Assembly: GCA_900319985.1 (NCBI GenBank)
Contig: ONQL01000001.1
Coordinates: forward strand, 1 to 64,000
Direction: 5' to 3'
DNA length: 64,000 nucleotides
Origin: an uncultured Methanobrevibacter sp.
GTDB taxonomy: Archaea > Methanobacteriota > Methanobacteria > Methanobacteriales > Methanobacteriaceae
Every line of letters starts with the position of its first letter. Positions within the stretch are counted from its first letter, which is position 1. Both the position numbers and the translations under genes were made by a program. The notes under the pieces are model-generated. The model did no database searches. It was not told the DNA's origin and saw only the letters and a list, made by a program, of their open reading frames with translations. Positions 8,474-16,509 of this stretch are shown one piece after another.

Positions 8474-9391
8474 ATGGTAGACTACGTTATCGAAACAAAT
8501 CAGTTGTCAAAAATATATTCCAAAAATAAGGCAGTAAATTCTGTAAATATGCACGTTGAAAAAGGTAAAATATATGGCCTTTTGGGCAAAAACGGGGCTG
8601 GAAAAACCACAACAATGTGTATGCTTTTAAATCTGACATATCCAAGCAGCGGAGATATATTTCTATTTGGAAAAAATCCAAAAAGACATTCAAAAGAAAT
8701 CTATTCAAAAGTCGGGTCAATAATTGAAACTCCGGGATTTTATGAAAATCTGACTGCATATGAAAATTTAAAAGTCATTGCAAAAATAAGGGGAGATTAT
8801 AACCCATATACTATAAATTCAGTTCTTGAAATGGTTAATCTAGATAATGACAAATCAAAAAAATTCAGGGATTTTTCATTAGGTATGAAGCAGCGTCTGG
8901 GAATAGCTGCAGCCATTATGCACAGTCCCGAACTACTGATTCTGGATGAACCTATCAATGGTCTTGACCCTTTTGGAATTAAGGAGATAAGGGTTTTGCT
9001 TAAGAGATTGTCCCATGAATTCGGAATAACAATCCTGATTTCATCTCATATTCTAAGTGAAATAGAAAACATTGCAGATGTTATAGGATTCATGGACGAT
9101 GGAGTTCTTATTGATGAAATTTCAAAAGAGGAATTATATGATAGATTGAACAAATTTGTCGAATTTGAAGTATCGGATATTGAGCTGGCTCTTGATTTAT
9201 TTAATAAATTGGAGCTTAAGGAAAATGATGATTTTGCAGTTGATGGACATACAATTCGTTTGTACACTCATCTGGAGATGAGGGATAAATTCAATGCATT
9301 ATTTGTAAAATCAGGAATTGATGTTAAAAAGGTAAATCTATGTGAAGAAAACCTGGAGGAATTTTTCACACGTTTTGTTTCCAATAATTAG
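8474..9391 (+). CDS. ABC transporter ATP-binding protein (exporter type)
   Basis: A 305-residue ATPase of the ABC-2 exporter group (drug, lantibiotic-protection and related systems). Walker A GKNGAGKTT is at residues 38-46, the signature FSLGMKQRLGIA near residue 135, and Walker B LLILDEPINGLDP near residue 155, with the switch His in ISSHILSE. A C-terminal extension of about 90 residues is typical of this group. Strong GGGGGG ribosome binding site. The permease follows 9 bases later. Confidence 0.92.
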   Translation: MVDYVIETNQLSKIYSKNKAVNSVNMHVEKGKIYGLLGKNGAGKTTTMCMLLNLTYPSSGDIFLFGKNPKRHSKEIYSKVGSIIETPGFYENLTAYENLKVIAKIRGDYNPYTINSVLEMVNLDNDKSKKFRDFSLGMKQRLGIAAAIMHSPELLILDEPINGLDPFGIKEIRVLLKRLSHEFGITILISSHILSEIENIADVIGFMDDGVLIDEISKEELYDRLNKFVEFEVSDIELALDLFNKLELKENDDFAVDGHTIRLYTHLEMRDKFNALFVKSGIDVKKVNLCEENLEEFFTRFVSNN

Positions 9392-9400
9392 GTGATTTGA

Positions 9401-10126
9401 ATGTTTACTTTCATTGAAATGGAATTTTTAAAGCTTAAAAGATCAAGAATATTTTTGTTGAGTATGTTGGGAGCTATTCTTCCTCCCCTTTTGATGTTCA
9501 TAGCGGTCACTGCCTTTGATGAGGGCGGGGCTTTTGAAGCCTTATTTACTAATGTGAACATGTACATGACTGCGATGTTTGCAGTTTTGATTTTTGCAAT
9601 AATCATTTCCTACCTTTTTGGAAGAGAATACAATGAACATACTCTAAAGACAATGCTGACAATCCCAATTTCACGCGAAAAATTCCTTGCAAGCAAATAC
9701 CTCATGTTTTTAGTATGGATAGGAATTTTAACTGTGGTTACAAGTGTATCAACATTGGCATTTGGTTTTGCTGCAGGTCTTGACGGATTCAGCTTAAAGC
9801 TGTTTGTGGATAGTTTTGCACAGCTTCTATATGCGAATGTGCTGCTGTTTTTGACATTCTCTCCATTTGTGTTTGTATCATTGTTCATTACAAATATGGT
9901 TCCGGCGATGATTGGGGGTGCTGGCTTGGCATTGGTGAATTTGATGGTTTATGGTCAAAACTGGGCACCATTTGTTCCTTGGGTATCTCCATATCTGATA
10001 GCATCCGGAGAAATAGCAGAGTATGGTGCAAGTATCACAGTCTCTTATGCTATTATTTTAGTTACTTTCGTAATTGGGCTTGCAATTTCATATATTTACT
10101 TTAAAAGAGCTGATGTTTCACTTTAG
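9401..10126 (+). CDS. ABC-2 type transporter permease
   Basis: A 241-residue membrane protein with six hydrophobic helices, the usual ABC-2 permease form. It begins with the amphipathic segment EMEFLKLKRSRIFLLS that is typical of lantibiotic-immunity permeases, and has the cytoplasmic loop FGREYNEHTLKTMLTIPISREKF split by the first helix hairpin. GGTGATTTG precedes the ATG. With the ATPase upstream it forms a complete exporter; the substrate cannot be told. Confidence 0.9.
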   Translation: MFTFIEMEFLKLKRSRIFLLSMLGAILPPLLMFIAVTAFDEGGAFEALFTNVNMYMTAMFAVLIFAIIISYLFGREYNEHTLKTMLTIPISREKFLASKYLMFLVWIGILTVVTSVSTLAFGFAAGLDGFSLKLFVDSFAQLLYANVLLFLTFSPFVFVSLFITNMVPAMIGGAGLALVNLMVYGQNWAPFVPWVSPYLIASGEIAEYGASITVSYAIILVTFVIGLAISYIYFKRADVSL

Positions 10127-10201
10127 CATTAATTATCAAATGGTCTTTCCAAAGGTTTTAATAATCCTTAGATTGATATTGATTAATAGGATGTGATTAT
10201 A

Positions 10202-10474
10202 GTGAATGATTTTGAAAATCAAAAATTCTGTCAATCTTGTGCAATGCCGTTGACCGATGAACTTTTCGGAACTAATGTAGACGGTACAAAGAATGAAGAC
10301 TACTGCATATACTGCTTCAAGGATGGGGAATTCACCTCTGACATGTCAATGGAAGAGATGATGAATTTCTGCATAGATAAGATGGTTGAAGTTCACCCAG
10401 AGATTGATAAGGCTGAAGCTTCAGCAATGATGAATGAAGTAGTTCCTAAATTGAAAAGATGGGCAAACGACTAA
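10202..10474 (+). CDS. Small zinc-ribbon protein
   Basis: A 90-residue soluble protein. Residues 10-35 carry CQSCAMPL and CIYC, a pair of CxxC knuckles typical of the putative zinc-ribbon family that includes short single-domain proteins in methanogens and clostridia. The C-terminal half is helical and acidic. I prefer the GTG at 10202 (AGGATGTGA upstream), so the protein begins VNDFENQKFC; a GTG at 10193 is possible. Function unknown. Confidence 0.78.
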   Translation: MNDFENQKFCQSCAMPLTDELFGTNVDGTKNEDYCIYCFKDGEFTSDMSMEEMMNFCIDKMVEVHPEIDKAEASAMMNEVVPKLKRWAND

Positions 10475-10580
10475 TTTCCCATCGTCACTTCTTTTTTTTT
10501 GATTTAATTTCCAATTCTTTTTTTATATTTCAAAAGATATATAATGTAAAAAATAGTATATATTAAAAGGGAGTTTAAAA

Positions 10581-11018
10581 ATGAAACTGTGGAATCCAAT
10601 AGCTTTTTTCATAAGTCTTATAATGAGTATAGTAATGCCGTTGATTTTTGCAACACCGATGGGAATGCCTGTAGATATATGCTTTTTAATGTGGCCGATT
10701 CGTTGGGTTGTCGCTTATTTTATTGTTAATCTTATTGTTCATCCGTTATCTCTTAAATTGGCAGGAAAGGTATTTGGCTTTAGATTAGGCATGAAAACAG
10801 GTTTGTGGAACCCGCTGGCATTTTTCATAAGTTTGATTATGAGTTTTATTATGCCTTTGATATTCGGAGTTCCTATTGGACAATTGCCTGTGGATGTGCT
10901 GTTCTATATGTGGCCTATCAGATGGATTGTAGCTTACTTAATCGTAAGTCAGATTGTAAATCCTTTGGCATTCAAATTAGCAGGAAAGGTATTCGGATTT
11001 AATCCGATGAATCACTAG
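10581..11018 (+). CDS. DUF2798-type membrane protein with two tandem domains
   Basis: A 145-residue membrane protein made of two near-copies of one 70-residue unit. Both copies have the order WNPxAFFISLIMS, MPLIF, a Pro-rich turn, MWPIRWxVAY, and LAGKVFGF. Each unit holds two hydrophobic helices, so four in all. DUF2798 proteins are usually single-unit, so this is a fused tandem duplication. TATA-like sequences and AAAGGGAG precede the ATG. The stop codon lies in a small hairpin (CTAGA, TTTA, TCTAG) at 11015-11028. Function unknown. Confidence 0.82.
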   Translation: MKLWNPIAFFISLIMSIVMPLIFATPMGMPVDICFLMWPIRWVVAYFIVNLIVHPLSLKLAGKVFGFRLGMKTGLWNPLAFFISLIMSFIMPLIFGVPIGQLPVDVLFYMWPIRWIVAYLIVSQIVNPLAFKLAGKVFGFNPMNH

Positions 11019-11158
11019 ATTTATCTAGATGTAAAAATACCATAAACTCTTCAAAGTCGTGGATGAATTGCATAAATGGGATTGAGATACTTTCAAATGC
11101 TTCTTCTTTAAATTTAAATATTATTGTAATTAAATTACTATATAACAATCACATAATG

Positions 11159-11272
11159 ATTGTTGAACCGATGGTTCTGCGGGGATTGCCTAGAAAAGAC
11201 TCAATTAACCCATTGAGCAAAAAACAAAATCTAGGAATCCTCATCTTCTACAAGGTGAGGTTGTTCAATAAC
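11159..11272 (+). ncRNA. Candidate structured RNA or 5' leader of asnB
   Basis: No credible protein frame, but many matching inverted segments. The outer stem is ATTGTTGAAC (11159-11168) with GTTCAATAAC (11263-11272), 9 of 10 pairing with one G-U. An inner stem joins GGATTGCCTAG (11183-11193) with CTAGGAATCC (11231-11240) with one bulge, enclosing the hairpin CTCAAT/ATTGAG (11200-11217). A further hairpin CCTCATC/GGTGAGG lies at 11239-11260, and GAAC/GTTC at 11165-11176 competes with the outer stem. A TATA-like ACTATATAA lies at 11137-11145, about 25 bases before the outer stem. It could be a regulatory leader of asnB or a free RNA. Confidence 0.5.
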
Positions 11273-11312
11273 ATTTAAATTTAGATATAATCTTTAGGAG
11301 AAATTTGATAAT

Positions 11313-12764
11313 ATGTGTTCAATAGTGGGTTTGCAGGGTAACGTTAATGCGGAAGATATTGTAAAAATGTTAAAGGTCTCTAAAAACAGAGGACCCGATT
11401 CATCAGGAGTTTATCTGGATAAAATTTATGAAAACATTAATCTGGATGAATTTGATTATGATGACGCCTGTCAAATAGCTTTTGGACATAATTTGCTTTC
11501 CATTTATGATTCTGATGCTAGAATGTCAAAGCCTCAACCGGTTTCAAATGGGAATCTTGTTCTGGTTTTCAATGGGGAGCTTTATAATTTCAATACTCTC
11601 AAAAACTTCCTGTCAAGAGTTGGGGTGGATGCAGAAATAACATCAGATGCAGATGTCCTTCTTTATTTGATTGATTTTTATGCTGAAAAGCTTGATCTTC
11701 TCAAGGCGGTTCAAGCAGCAATCAGACTGATTGATGGAGATTATGCCTTTGCAGTCTGGGACTCACAAAACCTTGCAATCGCAAGGGATCCTTTGGGAGT
11801 AAAGCCATTATTCTATTCACAAAACGATGAAATGAAAGGATTTGCATCAGCAAAGCAATCCCTAAAGGAAGTGGGTTTTACTGACATCAGCACTTTGAAA
11901 CCCGAACACATACTTTATAACTGGCAGGACATATCTCCGGCACAGCCTCTTTATGAAAAGGTCTTCGAAGGAGATGTTGCTAAAATAGACAAGATTTTAA
12001 GATTAAGTGTTGTTAAAAGAATTGAAGGATTGTCTGAGATAGGAGTAATATTTTCAGGTGGTCTTGACAGCTCATATCTTGCATTGCTTTTAAAAGAAAT
12101 ATCTGAAAACATTCCTCTAAAAATCAAATTGTATGCAGTGGGTGTCGAAGGATCAAAAGATGTCGAAGCTGCAATCTATGCATCAAAATTCCTTAACTTG
12201 GATTTGGAAATATTTGAAGTTACAGAAGATGCAGTGCGTGAGGCTCTGCCAAGTGTGGTCAAGGCAATAGGTGATGATAATCTAATGAAGGTAGGTGTTG
12301 GCCTTACAACTTACTTTGCAACTAAAATGGTGGCTCGTGATGGATTGAAGGTAGCTATTTCAGGTCAGGGTGCGGATGAGCTCTTTGGAGGATATAAAAG
12401 ATATGTTCAAAGTTTCATCGACGGAACCTTGAACTATGATTTGAGGGTGGACATGTCAAACATGTATCATGTCAACCTTGAGCGTGATGATGCATGCTCA
12501 ATGCTTAATTCAGTAGAGTTGAGATTACCGTTTTTGGATAAGAAACTGGTTGAACTGGTTTTAAATATTCCTGACAACAAGAAAATAGTTTCAATGCATG
12601 ATGATATGAGAAAAAGCATATTGAGGAAATTGGCTTTTGAAGAGGGCCTTGATTATGAGATAGCTTACAGGCCTAAAAAGGCAGCCCAATATGGAACTGG
12701 CATTGACAAGATACTGCGAAAGAAGATTACAAAAGATACGGATATTTCAGAATATCTGGAATAA
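11313..12764 (+). CDS. asnB: Asparagine synthetase (glutamine-hydrolysing)
   Basis: Makes asparagine from aspartate, glutamine and ATP. The N-terminal amidotransferase domain (about residues 1-190) begins with the nucleophile Cys2 (MCSIVG) and contains RGPDSSG and NGELYNF. The C-terminal synthetase domain has the ATP-pyrophosphatase loop SGGLDSS near residue 250 and GQGADELFGGYKRY near residue 355. At 483 residues it is a little shorter than many AsnB proteins. TTTAGGAG precedes the ATG. It opens a block with gatC and the aspartate-family gene hom, in the order I recall for Methanothermobacter. A structured RNA lies just upstream and may regulate it. Confidence 0.93.
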   Translation: MCSIVGLQGNVNAEDIVKMLKVSKNRGPDSSGVYLDKIYENINLDEFDYDDACQIAFGHNLLSIYDSDARMSKPQPVSNGNLVLVFNGELYNFNTLKNFLSRVGVDAEITSDADVLLYLIDFYAEKLDLLKAVQAAIRLIDGDYAFAVWDSQNLAIARDPLGVKPLFYSQNDEMKGFASAKQSLKEVGFTDISTLKPEHILYNWQDISPAQPLYEKVFEGDVAKIDKILRLSVVKRIEGLSEIGVIFSGGLDSSYLALLLKEISENIPLKIKLYAVGVEGSKDVEAAIYASKFLNLDLEIFEVTEDAVREALPSVVKAIGDDNLMKVGVGLTTYFATKMVARDGLKVAISGQGADELFGGYKRYVQSFIDGTLNYDLRVDMSNMYHVNLERDDACSMLNSVELRLPFLDKKLVELVLNIPDNKKIVSMHDDMRKSILRKLAFEEGLDYEIAYRPKKAAQYGTGIDKILRKKITKDTDISEYLE

Positions 12765-12883
12765 CTTTCACTTTTTTTTCTAAAAAATCAATTTTTTTAT
12801 TCATATTCAATTTTAAAATCTTTAACTTTATTAATATCAAAAAACATAATAGATATATTATTAATTATTAGGAGTTTATATTC

Positions 12884-13099
12884 ATGACAATCGAAAAAGA
12901 TGCTGAAGACATTATAGAAAAATTCTCAAAAATCTTAGAAGATATTCCTGATTCAGATGAAACATGGTATATCACAGATAATTTAAATTTAACACGTAAA
13001 GATGAATCTCACGAGAAAAATCCTGAAAAAATATTGAGGAATGCAAGGATTGATAAGGAAGGAAATCTTGTAGTGAAAAGAGCAGATTGGACTAATTAA
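12884..13099 (+). CDS. gatC: Glu-tRNA(Gln)/Asp-tRNA(Asn) amidotransferase subunit C
   Basis: A 71-residue protein of the archaeal GatC form: an N-terminal helix (EKDAEDIIEKFSKILEDIP), the short middle NLNLTRKD, and a C-terminal segment NPEKILRNARIDKEGNLVVKRADW that threads between the A and B subunits. GatCAB amidates misacylated Asp-tRNA(Asn) and, in some archaea, Glu-tRNA(Gln). The A and B subunits are not in this window. GGAG precedes the ATG. It lies directly after asparagine synthetase, giving an asparagine-related context. Confidence 0.82.
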   Translation: MTIEKDAEDIIEKFSKILEDIPDSDETWYITDNLNLTRKDESHEKNPEKILRNARIDKEGNLVVKRADWTN

Positions 13100-13110
13100 G
13101 AGTGATTTTT

Positions 13111-13596
13111 ATGAGAATAAATTTAGTTCTAGAACTTTTAGATGTTCCTGGACAGCTAGTTAAAATATTGGAACCAATTAGTATGCTTGGTGCTAATCTA
13201 ATAACTATTATTCATAAAAGGGACTATAAAAGTGACAATGGTAAAGTTCCGGTTCAGCTCACATTGGAGGGTGAACAGGAAAGCCTTAAAAAGGTAGTAA
13301 ACAGATTTGAAGAGTTAGGATTTACCATTATTGAAATGGATGGGGTAATTAAAAAGGAAAAAATCACCACCATTCTCTTTGGCCACATCGTTGACCAGGA
13401 TTTAAAGGACACTATGGACAGAATCAACGATCTTGAAAGTGCTAATATAGTAGGTTTTGACATTAAGTTGGATGGGGAAGAAAAATCCACAGCACTGATT
13501 AACATAGAAGCTGATGTGGGTAACAAACAGATAGTATTCGATAGAATTGAAGAAATTGCCGGAGAGAAAAATTTACTTGTGATTAATGAAGTTTAA
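13111..13596 (+). CDS. ACT-domain regulatory protein
   Basis: A 161-residue protein beginning MRINLVLELLDVPGQLVKIL, an ACT domain of the amino-acid-binding type with the turn DVPGQL; a second ACT-like unit follows from about residue 85 (TTILFGHIVDQDLKDTMDRI, with strands resembling the first). ACT pairs commonly bind amino acids and control biosynthetic enzymes. It precedes homoserine dehydrogenase by 9 bases, so it likely supplies the regulatory domain that this short enzyme lacks. I use the ATG at 13111 rather than the ATT/ATG-rich extension upstream. Confidence 0.85.
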   Translation: MRINLVLELLDVPGQLVKILEPISMLGANLITIIHKRDYKSDNGKVPVQLTLEGEQESLKKVVNRFEELGFTIIEMDGVIKKEKITTILFGHIVDQDLKDTMDRINDLESANIVGFDIKLDGEEKSTALINIEADVGNKQIVFDRIEEIAGEKNLLVINEV

Positions 13597-13605
13597 GTGA
13601 TTATT

Positions 13606-14625
13606 ATGGATGAATGTAAAGTCATTATTATGGGATTTGGTTCAGTGGGCCAAGGTGTTGCAGATGCACTTTCCATGAAAAAAGATTTGATTAAAGATAA
13701 AACAGGAGTCAGTGTAAAAATTGTTGCTGCAGCCGACTCATCTTCATCTGCAATTTCACAAGATGGATTGGATGAAGAGTTACTTGTTAAAACTAAAAAA
13801 GAAGAAGGAAAATTATCTGCATATCCTGAGTTCGGGTCTGAAAAATGTGGTGTGGATGTTTTAGATGCTGTTGAATATGATTGTCTTATAGAAGCAACTC
13901 CTACAAATATTGTTGATGCAGAACCTGCACTTTCATTAACTTTTAAAGCGTTCGAACAGGGAAAAGATGTAGTGACATCAAATAAAGGGCATTTGGCTCT
14001 TAAATTCAGAGAAGTTATTGGAGCTGCTGAAAAAGCAGGTGTTGAATTTATGTATGAAGCAAGTGTCGGTGGATCTATGCCTATCATTAATTTTGCAAAA
14101 GATACACTTGCATCCTGCAGTATAGAATCAGTTAAGGGTATTTTAAACGGTACTACAAATTATATTTTATCAAGAATGACTTCTGAAGGTTCAGATTATG
14201 AAGTTATATTGAAGGAATCGCAGGAATTGGGTATTGCTGAAACCGATCCGACACAAGATGTGGAAGGTATTGATGCTGCCTGTAAAACTGTAATTCTTGC
14301 AAATTCTCTTTTGGGAATTGATGCAACATACAGCGATGTAAAAGTTGTAGGAATTTCAAATATCAATTCACATGCTATCGAGCTTGCTAAAAAGGATGAT
14401 TATTTAATCAAACTGATAGCTGAAGTGTCTCATGACAATTTACAGGTATCTCCTCGTTTAGTTAAACGTGGAAGTTCTTACGATGTAAGTGGGACTTTAA
14501 ATATGGCTACAATCAAAACAGATTTGGCCGATGAAGTGTCTGTAATTGGACTTGGAGCAGGTTCCCTTGAAACTGCTTCTGCGATGTTGACTGATTTAAT
14601 TAGTATTTTGAAAAATAAAAACTAA
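13606..14625 (+). CDS. hom: Homoserine dehydrogenase
   Basis: Reduces aspartate semialdehyde to homoserine for threonine and methionine. The NAD(P)-binding motif [13 protein letters not shown] starts at about residue 9 of the protein. The catalytic domain carries [34 protein letters not shown] and the metal-site region [17 protein letters not shown], all as in the family. At 339 residues it lacks the C-terminal ACT domain of many bacterial enzymes; the neighbour upstream is an ACT protein. The ATG at 13606 follows the stop of that gene closely. Confidence 0.94.
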   Translation: MDECKVIIMGFGSVGQGVADALSMKKDLIKDKTGVSVKIVAAADSSSSAISQDGLDEELLVKTKKEEGKLSAYPEFGSEKCGVDVLDAVEYDCLIEATPTNIVDAEPALSLTFKAFEQGKDVVTSNKGHLALKFREVIGAAEKAGVEFMYEASVGGSMPIINFAKDTLASCSIESVKGILNGTTNYILSRMTSEGSDYEVILKESQELGIAETDPTQDVEGIDAACKTVILANSLLGIDATYSDVKVVGISNINSHAIELAKKDDYLIKLIAEVSHDNLQVSPRLVKRGSSYDVSGTLNMATIKTDLADEVSVIGLGAGSLETASAMLTDLISILKNKN

Positions 14626-14658
14626 TTAAATATTTTTTTTACTTTTTTTGATGATAAT

Positions 14659-15870
14659 ATGAAATATGTAATTTTTATCCCTGACGGGTCAAGCGATTAT
14701 CCTGTAGATGAATTAGATGGAAAAACTCCTTTGATGGTGGCAAATACACCTAATATTGATAAATTGGCTAAAAATGGATTTGGCGGTTTTACAAATAATG
14801 TTCCTGAGCAGTATACTCCTGGATCTGACGTTGCCAATATGAGTATTTTTGGATTCAATCCTGCAGATTACTATACTGGCCGTGGACCATTGGAAGCTGG
14901 TAGTGAAGGCATTCCAACAAAACCTGAAGATGTGATATTCAGATGTAATACCATATATAGCGAAAGTGACTCTATGGATGATTTCAATGCGGGTCACATC
15001 ACCACTGAGGAAGCGGATGTGTTGATGAAAGGTTTAAATGATTATTTCACTGAAAAATATTCTGATTTTAAAGGGAAATTCTACACTGGCGTAAGCTACA
15101 GACATCTCTTTATATATTCCTGTGACAGCGTAGAGGATGCTGAAATTTTATCAGGTATCAAAACAATGCCGCCTCATGACATTTCCGGTGAAAAATTGGC
15201 TGATAATATGTTCGGAGATTGTGAACTTGCTCAGGAAATCCAAAGCATAATGTTTGAAGCAAGAAAATACCTTGAAAACCATGAAATTAATCAGAAAAGA
15301 GAAATACCTGCAAATATGGTATGGTTATGGGGACAAGGTGTAACTCCAAGCTTACCTAATTTCGAAAAAACTTATGGAATCACCGCTTCAGTAATCACCG
15401 GTGTGGACTTGCTTAAAGGTATTGGAAACTTTGCAGGCATGAATATTATTGACGTTCCTGGTGCTACTGGATACTTCGACACAGATTATGAAGCTAAGGG
15501 AAGATATGGTATTGAAGCTTTAAAGGAAACAGATTTATTGCTGATTCATATTGAGGCTCCTGATGAAGCGGGACATGCTCAAAATACTACTGAAAAAGTC
15601 AAGGCAATTGAAAGAATTGATGAATTCATTGTCGGACCGATTATTGAAAGTTTGGAAGGTCAGCCTTACAGGGGAGCAATTTTGCCGGATCATCCAACAC
15701 CAATCAGTGTTGGAACTCACACTCGCGATAATGTCCCTATAGTAATCTTTGATTCACAGCGTGATGGTGATGAATGTGAATCATTCGATGAAGAGGGTGT
15801 TAAAAAAGGTTCACTTGAATTTAGGGAAGGTCATTTCCTGGTTCAAAGATTGATTGATGGAGACTATTAA
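14659..15870 (+). CDS. apgM: 2,3-bisphosphoglycerate-independent phosphoglycerate mutase, archaeal type
   Basis: Interconverts 3- and 2-phosphoglycerate in glycolysis and gluconeogenesis. The 403-residue length fits archaeal ApgM of the alkaline phosphatase superfamily. Metal ligands are visible in IPDGSSDYP (residues 7-15), the phosphoserine motif SDVANMSIFG near residue 55, HIEAPDEAGH near residue 297 and PDHPTPISVGTHT near residue 345. It lies 33 bases after hom, as I recall for Methanothermobacter, and the next gene begins at its stop codon. Confidence 0.93.
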   Translation: MKYVIFIPDGSSDYPVDELDGKTPLMVANTPNIDKLAKNGFGGFTNNVPEQYTPGSDVANMSIFGFNPADYYTGRGPLEAGSEGIPTKPEDVIFRCNTIYSESDSMDDFNAGHITTEEADVLMKGLNDYFTEKYSDFKGKFYTGVSYRHLFIYSCDSVEDAEILSGIKTMPPHDISGEKLADNMFGDCELAQEIQSIMFEARKYLENHEINQKREIPANMVWLWGQGVTPSLPNFEKTYGITASVITGVDLLKGIGNFAGMNIIDVPGATGYFDTDYEAKGRYGIEALKETDLLLIHIEAPDEAGHAQNTTEKVKAIERIDEFIVGPIIESLEGQPYRGAILPDHPTPISVGTHTRDNVPIVIFDSQRDGDECESFDEEGVKKGSLEFREGHFLVQRLIDGDY

Positions 15871-16506
15871 ATGAAAGTTATTTTAGTAAACGGAAGCCCA
15901 AATAAAAAGGGCTGCACATATACTGCACTTACATATGTTGAGGAAACTTTAAAAGATGCAGGCATTGAAACAGAAATATTCTGGATAGGTACAAAACCGA
16001 TTATAGGATGTATTGCATGCATGAAATGCCGTGAGAAAGGCAAATGTACCTTTGATAATGATGTGGTTAATGAATTCACCAAAAAGGCAGAAGAAGCTGA
16101 TGGATTCATATTTGGTTCGCCGGTATATTATGCTGGAGCAACCGGAGCAATAACTTCCTTTTTGGACAGGGTATTTTACTCAAATTCACAGGGCACTGGC
16201 CTTGAAGCGTTCAAGCACAAGCCTGCTTCCGTAATATGTTCTGCAAGAAGGGGAGGAACAACTGCAACCTATGACCAGTTGAATAAGTATTTGGGAATTT
16301 CACAAATGCCTATTATTTCATCATTCTATTGGAATATGGTTCATGGAAACACTCCTGAAGAGGTTAAACAGGACTTGGAAGGAATTGCGACTATGAGGCA
16401 GCTTGGAATGAATATGGCATTTTTCTTAAAGTGTATTGAAGCAGGTAAAAAAGAAGGTTTAACTCCAAAAGAAGAACCAAAAGTTGCTTTTAATTTCATA
16501 AGATAA
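15871..16506 (+). CDS. Flavodoxin-family NADPH-dependent FMN reductase
   Basis: A 211-residue protein of the iron-sulfur flavoprotein/FMN reductase family. The phosphate-binding loop is NGSPNKKGCTYTAL (residues 6-19), followed by a Cys-bearing motif CIACMKCREKGKC near residue 48 that in iron-sulfur flavoproteins binds a 4Fe-4S cluster, and GSPVYYAGATGAITSFLDR near residue 80 that covers the FMN ring. These enzymes move electrons in detoxification of oxygen or quinones in anaerobes. The ATG touches the apgM stop. Confidence 0.87.
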   Translation: MKVILVNGSPNKKGCTYTALTYVEETLKDAGIETEIFWIGTKPIIGCIACMKCREKGKCTFDNDVVNEFTKKAEEADGFIFGSPVYYAGATGAITSFLDRVFYSNSQGTGLEAFKHKPASVICSARRGGTTATYDQLNKYLGISQMPIISSFYWNMVHGNTPEEVKQDLEGIATMRQLGMNMAFFLKCIEAGKKEGLTPKEEPKVAFNFIR

Positions 16507-16509
16507 GTT

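Noticed and set aside
10135..10150. Possible further copy of the repair box before the zinc-ribbon gene (TATCAAATGGTCTTTC)
   Set aside because: Only the TCAAATG core is kept and the spacing to the next TATA-like element differs, so it was not counted.
11159..11272. 5S rRNA or H/ACA guide RNA for the structured region
   Set aside because: Conserved 5S segments are missing; although ACA follows the outer stem, no single hairpin with a pseudouridylation pocket is formed.
11063..11278. 71-codon open frame upstream of asnB
   Set aside because: Low-complexity Ile/Asn peptide that overlaps a set of compensating stems; RNA structure explains the region better.
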